NCBI RefSeq assembly: GCF_030147005.1
Contig: NZ_JASLAW010000128.1
Coordinates: 1-7,068 of the forward strand
DNA: 7,068 nucleotides
Reading direction: 5' to 3'
DNA from: Pseudomonas sp.
Lineage (GTDB): Bacteria; Pseudomonadota; Gammaproteobacteria; Pseudomonadales; Pseudomonadaceae
Made by a program: the position numbers and the translations under genes. Position 1 is the first letter of the stretch, and every line of letters starts with the position of its first letter. Of the stretch, positions 1 to 5,463 are shown one piece after another. Below the pieces are notes generated by a model. It was not told the origin of the DNA and searched no databases. It saw nothing but the letters and a program-made list of their open reading frames with translations.

Positions 1-1
1 A

Positions 2-97
2 CCTGTGGCGAGGGAGCTTGCTCCCGTTGGGGCGCGAAGCGGCCCCAAAAATGGGACTGCTACGCAGTCCAGCGGGAGCAAGCTCCCTCGCCACAGG
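2..97. repeat. REPIN-type palindrome, intact (REPIN 1)
   Basis: Two 25-nt arms, at 2-26 and 73-97, are exact reverse complements of each other. Each arm contains the REP-like core GAGGGAGCTTGCTCCC. The 46-nt spacer holds two further hairpins: TTGGGGC (27-33) pairs with GCCCCAA (42-48), and GGACTGC (54-60) pairs with GCAGTCC (64-70) around a 3-nt loop. The whole element can fold into a cruciform with two side arms. This architecture, two inverted REP sequences about 100 bp across, matches REPINs known from P. fluorescens-group genomes, which are mobilised in trans by RAYT transposases. The perfect arm match suggests recent insertion or active maintenance. No RAYT gene is in the window. Confidence 0.85.
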
Positions 98-126
98 GAC
101 CGGTTCTGTCTTAACTGACCGGCATT

Positions 127-204
127 AGGGCTTGCCCGCGATGGCGGAGTATCAGTGACCTGTGAGTTGACTGAACCACTGCATCGGGAGCAAGCCCCTC
201 CCAC
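127..204. repeat. Decayed REPIN-type palindrome with unlike arms (REPIN 2)
   Basis: The left half contains AGGGCTTGCCCGCG (127-140). The right half (185-204) reads, on the minus strand, GTGGGAGGGGCTTGCTCCCG. Both share the GGGCTTGC core in inverted orientation. The interior (about 140-185) is an imperfect palindrome: CGATGGCGGAGTATCAGT on the left faces ACTGAACCACTGCATCG on the right. The left arm has lost its outer TGGGAG-like end, and the two arms differ after the core (CCCGCG against TCCCG). It lies about 30 nt from REPIN 1 and downstream of the stop codon of the small gene at 232-591, where it could protect or end that transcript. Confidence 0.7.
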
Positions 205-231
205 CCTGGTTTTTGTGTGCTTTCAAGACCG

Positions 232-591
232 TCAGGCAGTGATCTCGACGTAGCTCGATTCCCCGCCTCCCGTCGCTCCCGATAACCAGCCCCAAACAAA
301 ATTCAGCGTCGTGCGCCCAGCAAGATCAACGCCTACCGTGCCACGTGACCAGCCCGCAAGCAGTTCCCCTTCCAGGGTCAGGCACTGATACAGCAGCTCG
401 AGGGTAGCCGGACCGGTCACCCGTCCGACTTGAGTGCCCAGGCGAATCCGGCCCCCCTGGTAAGTGCTCGAAATCGCGTCAGCTTCAACTTGGTAATGAA
501 ACACGGTGCCGGTGCCGGACAGTCCCTGAGCGTTGTTGGCGACCACAAACCGACGATTGTGCAGACGTGCGTAGACAGTAGGATTTTGCAT
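232..591 (-). CDS. Small uncharacterised protein, 119 aa
   Basis: The ATG at 589-591 is chosen because AAGGAG lies 8 nt upstream of it; a TTG further upstream (621) would bypass this site. The product is a cytosolic-looking, beta-rich, glycine-rich protein with no signal peptide or membrane segment. Visible pattern: FHYQ (31-34), YQGGRIRLG (44-52), YQ (68-69), GELLAG (75-80), GR (92-93), WGWLSG (100-105), GGGESS (108-113) and VE (115-116). From memory this resembles a family of roughly 105-120 aa proteins whose members are often labelled 'N-acetylglutamate synthase' in databases. The label looks unsafe because no acetyltransferase (GNAT) motif is visible. The gene starts 36 nt after the glmS terminator hairpin, so it has little room for its own promoter. 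Its function is unknown. Confidence 0.8.
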   Translation of the reverse strand: MQNPTVYARLHNRRFVVANNAQGLSGTGTVFHYQVEADAISSTYQGGRIRLGTQVGRVTGPATLELLYQCLTLEGELLAGWSRGTVGVDLAGRTTLNFVWGWLSGATGGGESSYVEITA

Positions 592-599
592 CAGTCGGG

Positions 600-605
600 C
601 TCCTT
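600..605 (-). promoter_or_regulatory. Ribosome binding site of the small gene
   Basis: The minus strand reads AAGGAG, followed by an 8-nt spacer and then ATG. This near-consensus Shine-Dalgarno sequence fixes the start at 591 rather than the TTG at 621, and it is the best sign that the small reading frame is a real gene. Confidence 0.8.
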
Positions 606-627
606 GATTGAACGAATCCAAAACGTA

Positions 628-656
628 AAAAGGGGCTGTTGAAAACAGCCCCTTTT
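628..656 (-). terminator. Intrinsic terminator of glmS
   Basis: On the minus strand AAAAGGGGCTGT pairs with ACAGCCCCTTTT across a 5-nt loop. It is followed by a T-rich run (TTTTTACGTTTT). The hairpin begins 17 nt past the glmS stop codon. On the plus strand the stem also ends in TTTT, but the following GGG makes termination in that direction weaker. Confidence 0.88.
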
Positions 657-712
657 GGGTACGCCAGTCAGGTTTATTCCACTGTCACCGACTTCGCCAG
701 GTTACGCGGCTG
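648..712 (-). other. Predicted Tn7 attachment site (attTn7), unoccupied
   Basis: Tn7 inserts at one point about 23-25 bp past the glmS stop codon after its TnsD protein binds the end of the glmS coding sequence. Here the conserved C-terminal codons (PRNLAKSVTVE, stop at 674-676) provide the expected binding region. The predicted insertion point falls near 649, inside the glmS terminator hairpin. The 592-673 interval contains only the terminator and the ribosome binding site of the next gene. There are no Tn7-like ends and no visible target duplication. The position is inferred from the known distance in other bacteria. Confidence 0.65.
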
Positions 713-2506
713 GTCAACGTCGGTGCCCTTGAGCACGGCCACGTAGTACGACAGCAACTGCAGCGGAATGGTGTAGAGGATCGGCGACAAGGTGTCGTGG
801 ATGTGCGGCATGTTGATCACATGTGTGCCTTCACCGTTGGTCATGCCGGCCTTTTCGTCGGCAAACACGATCAGTTGACCACCGCGGGCGCGTACTTCCT
901 GCAGGTTGGACTTGAGCTTCTCCAGCAGTTCGTTGTTTGGCGCCACGGTGACCACCGGCATATCGTCATCCACCAGGGCCAATGGGCCGTGCTTCAGCTC
1001 GCCAGCCGGGTAGGCTTCGGCGTGGATGTACGAGATTTCCTTGAGTTTCAGCGAGCCTTCCATCGCCACCGGGTATTGCGCGCCACGGCCGAGGAACAGG
1101 GTGTGGTTCTTGTCGGCAAACAGCTCGGCGACCTTTTCCACGGTGGCGTCCATGGCCAGGGCTTCGCCCAGGCGAGTCGGCAGGCGGCGCAGTTCTTCTA
1201 CCAGAGTGGCTTCAACGCCTTCGGCCAGGGTGCCGCGCACTTGACCCAGGGACAAGGTCAGCAGCAACAGGCCGACCAACTGGGTGGTGAAGGCTTTGGT
1301 CGAGGCGACGCCGATTTCGCGACCGGCCTGGGTCAGCAGGGTCAGGTCGGATTCCCGCACCAGCGAGCTGATGCTGACGTTGCAGATCGCCAGGCTGCCG
1401 AGGAAGCCCAGCTCCTTGGCGTTGCGCAGGGCGGCCAGGGTGTCGGCGGTTTCGCCGGACTGGGAAATGGTTACGAACAGGGTGTCGGGTTGCACCACCA
1501 CTTTGCGATAGCGGAACTCGCTGGCGACTTCGACCTGGCACGGGATGCCGGCCAGTTCTTCCAGCCAGTAACGCGCAACCATGCCGGCGTGGTAGCTGGT
1601 GCCGCAGGCGACGATTTGCACATTGCGCACTTTAGCGAAGAGCTCGGCGGCCTGTGGGCCGAAGGCGTTGACCAGCACCTGGTTCTGGCTTAGGCGACCT
1701 TCCAGGGTGCGCTGCACCACGGACGGCTGCTCGTGGATCTCCTTAAGCATGAAGTGGCGGAATTCGCCCTTGTCGGCGGCTTCGGCGCCGTCACGGTACT
1801 GTACGGCTTCGCGCTCGACGGACTGACCGTTCACGTCCCAGATCTGTACGCTTTCACGGCGGATATCGGCGATATCGCCTTCTTCCAGGTACATGAAGCG
1901 GTCAGTGACCTGGCGCAGGGCGAGTTGGTCGGAGGCGAGGAAGTTTTCTCCCAGGCCCAGGCCGATCACCAGTGGGCTGCCACTGCGCGCGGCAACCAGG
2001 CGGTCGGGCTGGCTGGCGGCTATCACGGCCAGGCCGTAGGCGCCGTGCAGTTCCTTGACCGTGGCCTTGAGGGCGGTGGTCAGGTCGCTGTGGTCCTTGA
2101 GCTTGTGGTTGAGCAGGTGGGCGATGACTTCGGTGTCGGTGTCCGAGGTGAACACATAGCCCAGGCCCTTGAGCTGTTCACGCAGCACTTCGTGGTTTTC
2201 GATGATGCCGTTGTGCACCACCGCCAGGTCGCCCGAGAAGTGCGGGTGAGCGTTACGCTCGCACGGCGCACCGTGGGTGGCCCAACGTGTGTGGGCGATA
2301 CCCAGACGGCCGACCAGCGGCTCGCCGGCCAGGGCCTGGTCCAACTCGCTGACTTTGCCCGGACGGCGCATACGCTCGAGCTTGCCGGCGTTGGTAAAAA
2401 CAGCAACACCCGCGCTGTCATAGCCGCGATATTCCAGACGCTTGAGGCCTTCGATCAGGATGGCCGTTACGTTACGTTCGGCAACTGCGCCAACAATTCC
2501 ACACAT
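674..2506 (-). CDS. glmS: Glutamine-fructose-6-phosphate aminotransferase (GlmS)
   Basis: This cytosolic enzyme makes glucosamine-6-phosphate from fructose-6-phosphate, using ammonia released from glutamine. It is the first committed step towards UDP-GlcNAc. The 610 aa are close to the 609 of E. coli. The N-terminal glutaminase domain (about 2-240) begins MCGIVGA, where Cys2 becomes the catalytic N-terminal residue after Met removal. Arg74, Asn99-Gly100 and Asp124 fit glutamine binding and the oxyanion hole. Two SIS sugar-phosphate domains follow. The first has CGTS (301-304) and SQSGET (348-353). The second has Lys487, Glu490 and His506 in the isomerase site, and Lys605 in the C-terminal tail LAKSVTVE. 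It is 10 nt downstream of glmR with a coupled ribosome binding site, so the two are probably co-transcribed. No glmS ribozyme is present. A terminator follows directly. Confidence 0.98.
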   Translation of the reverse strand: MCGIVGAVAERNVTAILIEGLKRLEYRGYDSAGVAVFTNAGKLERMRRPGKVSELDQALAGEPLVGRLGIAHTRWATHGAPCERNAHPHFSGDLAVVHNGIIENHEVLREQLKGLGYVFTSDTDTEVIAHLLNHKLKDHSDLTTALKATVKELHGAYGLAVIAASQPDRLVAARSGSPLVIGLGLGENFLASDQLALRQVTDRFMYLEEGDIADIRRESVQIWDVNGQSVEREAVQYRDGAEAADKGEFRHFMLKEIHEQPSVVQRTLEGRLSQNQVLVNAFGPQAAELFAKVRNVQIVACGTSYHAGMVARYWLEELAGIPCQVEVASEFRYRKVVVQPDTLFVTISQSGETADTLAALRNAKELGFLGSLAICNVSISSLVRESDLTLLTQAGREIGVASTKAFTTQLVGLLLLTLSLGQVRGTLAEGVEATLVEELRRLPTRLGEALAMDATVEKVAELFADKNHTLFLGRGAQYPVAMEGSLKLKEISYIHAEAYPAGELKHGPLALVDDDMPVVTVAPNNELLEKLKSNLQEVRARGGQLIVFADEKAGMTNGEGTHVINMPHIHDTLSPILYTIPLQLLSYYVAVLKGTDVDQPRNLAKSVTVE

Positions 2507-2513
2507 GGTGTTT

Positions 2514-2518
2514 CTCCT
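2514..2518 (-). promoter_or_regulatory. glmS ribosome binding site overlapping the glmR stop codon
   Basis: The minus strand reads TAGGAG, then AAACACC, then ATG. The TAG is the glmR stop codon and its last two bases are the first two of the AGGAG Shine-Dalgarno sequence, 7 nt before the glmS start. A ribosome ending on glmR therefore stops on the glmS entry site, which favours translational coupling. Confidence 0.85.
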
Positions 2519-3284
2519 AGATGACTGCCGCGCATATCAGCGTAATGCCGCGGGCTTGGATCTGGTCGCGGGCCTCAGACGGCAGGCGATCATCGGTGAT
2601 AAGGGTATGGACGCTGCTCCAAGGCAGTTCCAGGTTGGGAATCTTGCGGCCGATCTTGTCGGATTCGACCATCACCACCACTTCACGGGCGACCTCGGCC
2701 ATGACGCGGCTCAGGCCCAACAGTTCGTTGAAGGTGGTGGTACCGCGCTGCAAATCGATGCCGTCGGCGCCGATGAACAGTTGATCAAAATCGTAGGAGC
2801 GCAACACCTGCTCGGCGACCTGGCCCTGGAACGAATCCGAATGCGGGTCCCAGGTGCCGCCGGTCATCAGCAGCACCGGCTCGTGTTCCAGTTCGCTCAA
2901 GGCGCGGGCCACGTTCAGGGAATTGGTCATGACCACCAGGCCGGGCTGATGGCCCAGTTCAGGGATCATCGCGGCGGTGGTGCTGCCGCTGTCGATGATG
3001 ATGCGTGCGTGTTCACGCAAGCGCACCACGGCCGCACGGGCAATAGCGCGCTTGTACGCCGACACCGGTTGAGCCGCGTCGCCTACCAGTTCCTGGGGCA
3101 TGGTGATCGCACCACCGTAGCGGCGCAGAAGCAGGCCATTACTTTCGAGGGCGGCCAAGTCCTTGCGGATGGTCACCTCCGAGGTTTCGAAACGCTTGGC
3201 CAGTTCGTCCACGCTGACTTCGCCCTGTTCATTGAGCAAGGCCAGGATGTTGTGGCGACGTTGGGGTGTATTTCGTTTCGACAT
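2517..3284 (-). CDS. glmR: DeoR-family transcriptional regulator GlmR
   Basis: This is a 255-aa regulator with the standard DeoR layout. An N-terminal winged helix-turn-helix (about 6-58) contains VSVDELAKRFETSEVTIRKD and RRYGGA. A C-terminal sugar-phosphate sensor domain contains DSGSTT (98-103), TNSLNVARAL (120-129), TGG (141-143), IGADGID (171-177), TTTFNE (182-187) and SDKIGR (208-213). The ATG at 3284 is chosen because the protein then begins MSKRNTPQRRH, the usual start of this family; the longer frame from a TTG at 3323 would run through the promoter. The Shine-Dalgarno is weak. From memory, the orthologue PA5550 of P. aeruginosa was named GlmR and linked to amino-sugar metabolism and antibiotic susceptibility. 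Its place just before glmS suggests control of glmS in answer to a hexosamine phosphate; the ligand is inferred. Repeated TTTCG elements around its start suggest autoregulation. Confidence 0.92.
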   Translation of the reverse strand: MSKRNTPQRRHNILALLNEQGEVSVDELAKRFETSEVTIRKDLAALESNGLLLRRYGGAITMPQELVGDAAQPVSAYKRAIARAAVVRLREHARIIIDSGSTTAAMIPELGHQPGLVVMTNSLNVARALSELEHEPVLLMTGGTWDPHSDSFQGQVAEQVLRSYDFDQLFIGADGIDLQRGTTTFNELLGLSRVMAEVAREVVVMVESDKIGRKIPNLELPWSSVHTLITDDRLPSEARDQIQARGITLICAAVI

Positions 3285-3345
3285 GGTGATGATAAGTTTC
3301 GTTTCGAAAGATAACGAAGGCAATCAAAACCTATTGGCGAAAGAT
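3270..3345 (-). promoter_or_regulatory. Putative GlmR operator repeats
   Basis: On the minus strand ATCTTTCG occurs at 3345-3338, inside the promoter spacer. It occurs again at 3312-3305, where it continues into CGAAACGAAAC (3306-3296). A further CGAAACGAAAT lies at 3280-3270, within codons 2-5 of glmR. The 10-bp CGAAACGAAA copies are 26 bp apart and the ATCTTTCG copies are 33 bp apart. Such TTTCG-rich direct repeats resemble binding sites recalled for other DeoR-family repressors (for example AgaR, TTTCRTTTY). The placement over the promoter and start codon fits autorepression. Binding by GlmR is inference. Confidence 0.5.
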
Positions 3346-3372
3346 CGTCAAGCGGGGCGTGTTATTTTTTTT
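3323..3372 (-). promoter_or_regulatory. Putative sigma-70 promoter of glmR-glmS
   Basis: The minus strand has TTGACG (3351-3346), a 17-nt spacer, then TTTGAT (3328-3323). These are 5 of 6 and 4 of 6 matches to the -35 and -10 consensus. An A8 tract (3372-3365), about 14 nt upstream of the -35 box, sits where a distal UP element would lie. The predicted transcript start is near 3316, giving a leader of about 30 nt before the glmR ATG. This is the only convincing promoter seen in the 227-nt glmU-glmR gap. Confidence 0.5.
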
Positions 3373-3393
3373 AGGCGACCATCTATCAAATGT

Positions 3394-3476
3394 CGGAGCG
3401 GGCTTGCTCGCAAAGGTGGCGTGTCAGTCACTGGATGTGTGTCTGATACACCGCCTTCGCAAACAAGCCCGCACCG
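3394..3476. repeat. Diverged REPIN-type palindrome (REPIN 3)
   Basis: The 34-nt arms at 3394-3427 and 3443-3476 are imperfect inverted copies with roughly eight mismatches. The left arm carries GAGCGGGCTTGCTCGC, and the right arm, read on the minus strand, carries GTGCGGGCTTGTTTGCG. The spacer is about 15 nt. The outer sequence is of a different REP subtype from the two elements at the left end of the window. It lies 36 nt past the glmU stop codon, and no classical terminator follows glmU. The hairpin may therefore act as the 3' boundary or stabiliser of the glmU mRNA. Confidence 0.8.
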
Positions 3477-3511
3477 GATGGGCATTTATCGCCAATGAGA
3501 CTGTGGATAAC

Positions 3512-4879
3512 TCAGGTTTTTTTGATTTTTACCGGGCGTTTCCAGCCGTCGATGTTGCGTTGGCGGGCACGGGCCACGGCCAGTTGGGATTTATCCACAT
3601 CTTGGTTGATGGCTGAGCCGGCCGCGGTGTTCGAACCGTCGCCAATAGTCACGGGCGCGATCAGCGAGTTGTTGGAGCCGATGAACACGTCCTCACCAAT
3701 CGTCGTTTGGTACTTATTGGCGCCATCGTAGTTGCAAGTGATTGCGCCGGCGCCAATGTTGCTGCGAGCACCGATCACCGCATCACCAAGGTAAGCCAGG
3801 TGGCCGGCCTTCGCATCGTCACCCATTTTCGCGTTTTTCAGTTCAACGAAATTTCCCACGTGTGCCCTGGCGCCCATTACCGTGCCAGGACGCAAACGCG
3901 CAAACGGGCCGGCATCGCTGCCCTCGCCCATCACGGCACCGTCGATATGACTGTTAGCCTTGACCACCACGCCTTTGCGCAGCGTGCTGTCCTTGATCAC
4001 GCAGTTCGGGCCAATCAACACGTCGTCTTCAATGATCACGCGGCCTTCGAGGATCACGTTGATGTCGATCAGCACGTCGCGGCCCACCGTCACCTCACCC
4101 CGCACATCGAAACGCGCCGGGTCACGCAGGGTGACGCCCTGGGCCATCAGGCGGCGGCCTTCGCGCATCTGGTAGTGGCGCTCCAGCTCTGCGAGCTGCT
4201 TGCGGTCGTTGGCGCCCTGCACTTCCATCGGGTCGTGGGGCTGTTCGGTGGCAACCAGCAGGCCGTCATTGACCGCCATCTCGATGACATCAGTGAGGTA
4301 GTACTCACCTTGCGCGTTGTTGTTCGACAGGCGGCTCATCCAGTCACCTAGTTTATCGGCCGGCACGGCGAGAATGCCGGTATTGCCTTCCGTGATGGCG
4401 CGCTGGGCTTCACTGGCGTCCTTGTGCTCAACGATAGCTGCGACCTTACCGTCGGCATTGCGCACAATGCGCCCGTAGCCGGTAGGATCGTCCAGCTCAA
4501 CCGTGAGCAAGCCCATCTGGCCTGGCACCACATGCTTGAGCAGACGCTGCAGGGTTTCCACTTCGATCAGCGGCACGTCACCGTACAGGATCAGTATGGT
4601 GTCAGCGGTAATGAACGGCACCGCTTGCGCAGTGGCATGGCCCGTGCCCAGCTGCTTGTCCTGCAATACGAAATTCAAGTCGTCTGCGGCCAAACGCTCA
4701 CGTACCACATCGGCACCGTGCCCGATAACGACGTGAATGCGCTGCGGGTCCAGCTGCCGGGCACTGTGGATAACATGGCCCAACATAGAATTGCCTGCGA
4801 CCGGGTGCAGCACCTTGGGCAGGGCCGAACGCATACGGGTGCCCTGACCTGCGGCGAGAATTACGATTTCAAGAGACAT
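3512..4879 (-). CDS. glmU: Bifunctional GlcNAc-1-P uridyltransferase / GlcN-1-P acetyltransferase (GlmU)
   Basis: This cytosolic enzyme acetylates glucosamine-1-phosphate with acetyl-CoA and then joins the product to UTP, giving UDP-GlcNAc for peptidoglycan and LPS. The 455 aa match the 456 of E. coli. The N-terminal pyrophosphorylase domain (about 1-225) has LAAGQGTRMRSALPKVLH with Arg15 and Lys22, GTGHA (78-82), YGD with Asp101 for metal binding, Glu151, Asn166 and Asn224. The C-terminal left-handed beta-helix (about 250-455) is made of hexapeptide repeats. It carries Arg330, Lys348, the catalytic His360 in AGHLAYLGD, Tyr363, Asn374 and the NYDGANK segment (383-389). No key residue is missing. 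The ATG at 4879 gives the family start MSLEIVILAAG. The nearest Shine-Dalgarno, AGGA, is 13 nt upstream and looks poor. It stands alone between the atp terminator and the glmR promoter region. Confidence 0.97.
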   Translation of the reverse strand: MSLEIVILAAGQGTRMRSALPKVLHPVAGNSMLGHVIHSARQLDPQRIHVVIGHGADVVRERLAADDLNFVLQDKQLGTGHATAQAVPFITADTILILYGDVPLIEVETLQRLLKHVVPGQMGLLTVELDDPTGYGRIVRNADGKVAAIVEHKDASEAQRAITEGNTGILAVPADKLGDWMSRLSNNNAQGEYYLTDVIEMAVNDGLLVATEQPHDPMEVQGANDRKQLAELERHYQMREGRRLMAQGVTLRDPARFDVRGEVTVGRDVLIDINVILEGRVIIEDDVLIGPNCVIKDSTLRKGVVVKANSHIDGAVMGEGSDAGPFARLRPGTVMGARAHVGNFVELKNAKMGDDAKAGHLAYLGDAVIGARSNIGAGAITCNYDGANKYQTTIGEDVFIGSNNSLIAPVTIGDGSNTAAGSAINQDVDKSQLAVARARQRNIDGWKRPVKIKKT

Positions 4880-4930
4880 GAATGGCTACCAATCCTGGGC
4901 GGTCCGGCTTCAGACCAAAGAAGTGTTTTG

Positions 4931-4967
4931 CAAAAAAAGAAAAAGGGTAGCCGAGGCTACCCTTTTT
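4931..4967 (-). terminator. Intrinsic terminator of the atp operon
   Basis: On the minus strand GGGTAGCC (4962-4955) and GGCTACCC (4952-4945) form a tight hairpin, extended by A-T pairs. It is followed by TTTTTCTTTTTTT. It lies about 35 nt past the atpC stop codon. The stem is flanked by A and T runs on both sides, so it could also stop transcription on the plus strand. It separates the atp operon from glmU. Confidence 0.93.
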
Positions 4968-5002
4968 AATCAATCACGCGTGAAGCGTAACGGCAAGGCC
5001 GC

Positions 5003-5419
5003 TTACTTCTTGCGGATCTGCTGGAGCGTCCGCAGCTGGGCTGCGGCTTCGGCCAGACGGACTGCAGCAGCGCTGTAGTCGAAGTCTGCGCCTTTTTCGT
5101 TCAGCGCCTTCTCGGCAGCCTTTACGGCTTCCTGAGCGGAGGCTTCATCCAGGTCGCCAGCACGTTGCACGGTATCGGCAAGTACCTTGACCATGTTCGG
5201 CTGAACCTCGAGGAAACCACCGGAGATGTAAAACACCTCACGTTCCCCGCCTTGCTTGGTCAGCGTGATCGGACCTGGCTTCAAGCTGGTAATCAGCGGG
5301 GCGTGACCCATGGCGATACCAAGATCACCCAGGTCGCCGTGCGCTGTTACAAACTCGACCAGACCGGAGAAAATTTCCCCTTCCGCGCTGACGATATCGC
5401 AATGGACTGTCATAGCCAT
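5003..5419 (-). CDS. atpC: ATP synthase F1 epsilon subunit (AtpC)
   Basis: Epsilon is part of the central rotor stalk. It links gamma to the c-ring and can inhibit ATP hydrolysis through its C-terminal helices. The 138 aa match the usual length. The N-terminal beta-sandwich (about 1-85) contains SAEGEIFSG (11-19), GHAPLITSLKPG (38-49), YISGGFLEVQP (64-74) and VLADT (79-83). The C-terminal helical hairpin runs from about 88 to 138. At the start of that hairpin the ATP-contact motif I/L-D-x-x-R-A reads LDEASA (90-95), with Ser94 in place of Arg. The ATG at 5417-5419 has GAGG 7 nt upstream; a second ATG follows two codons later. It is the last gene of the operon, 44 nt after atpD, with a hairpin in the gap. 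Confidence 0.97.
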   Translation of the reverse strand: MAMTVHCDIVSAEGEIFSGLVEFVTAHGDLGDLGIAMGHAPLITSLKPGPITLTKQGGEREVFYISGGFLEVQPNMVKVLADTVQRAGDLDEASAQEAVKAAEKALNEKGADFDYSAAAVRLAEAAAQLRTLQQIRKK

Positions 5420-5440
5420 CTGATTGCCTCAACCTGATGA

Positions 5441-5458
5441 GCGCCCGTTTCCGGGCGC
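5441..5458 (-). promoter_or_regulatory. atpD-atpC intercistronic hairpin with GAAA tetraloop
   Basis: On the minus strand GCGCCCG-GAAA-CGGGCGC forms a perfect 7-bp GC-rich stem closed by a GNRA-type loop, and a G-U pair can extend it. It starts 5 nt after the atpD stop codon and ends about 10 nt before the atpC Shine-Dalgarno. No T run follows, so it is not an intrinsic terminator. It may protect the upstream atpD message, act as a processing site, or tune atpC translation. The role is inferred. Confidence 0.6.
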
Positions 5459-5463
5459 CTGGA

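Noticed and set aside
1..210. CRISPR-like repeats at the left end
   Set aside because: The repeats are inverted pairs with internal hairpins and differ from each other. There is no regular spacing and no unique spacers, so REPINs explain them.
592..621. TTG start adding 10 residues to the small protein
   Set aside because: The AAGGAG site 8 nt before the ATG at 589-591 clearly marks the shorter start.
592..673. Possible Tn7-type insertion after glmS
   Set aside because: The interval is fully explained by the terminator and a ribosome binding site. No transposon ends or transposase genes are present.
797..1693. Plus-strand open frame (298 codons) opposite glmS
   Set aside because: It is a low-complexity, Q/G/H-rich translation caused by GC-rich codon bias on the opposite strand, with no family signature.
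2507..2516. glmS ribozyme riboswitch upstream of glmS
   Set aside because: The gap to glmR is only 10 nt, so there is no space for it. This ribozyme is known from Gram-positive bacteria.
1733..3314. Two plus-strand open frames opposite glmS and glmR (1733-2524 and 2442-3314)
   Set aside because: They cover certain minus-strand genes, overlap each other and show no recognisable motifs.
3285..3323. TTG start adding 13 residues to GlmR
   Set aside because: It would lie within the predicted -10 box and leader. The shorter form begins with the family-typical MSKRNTPQRRH.
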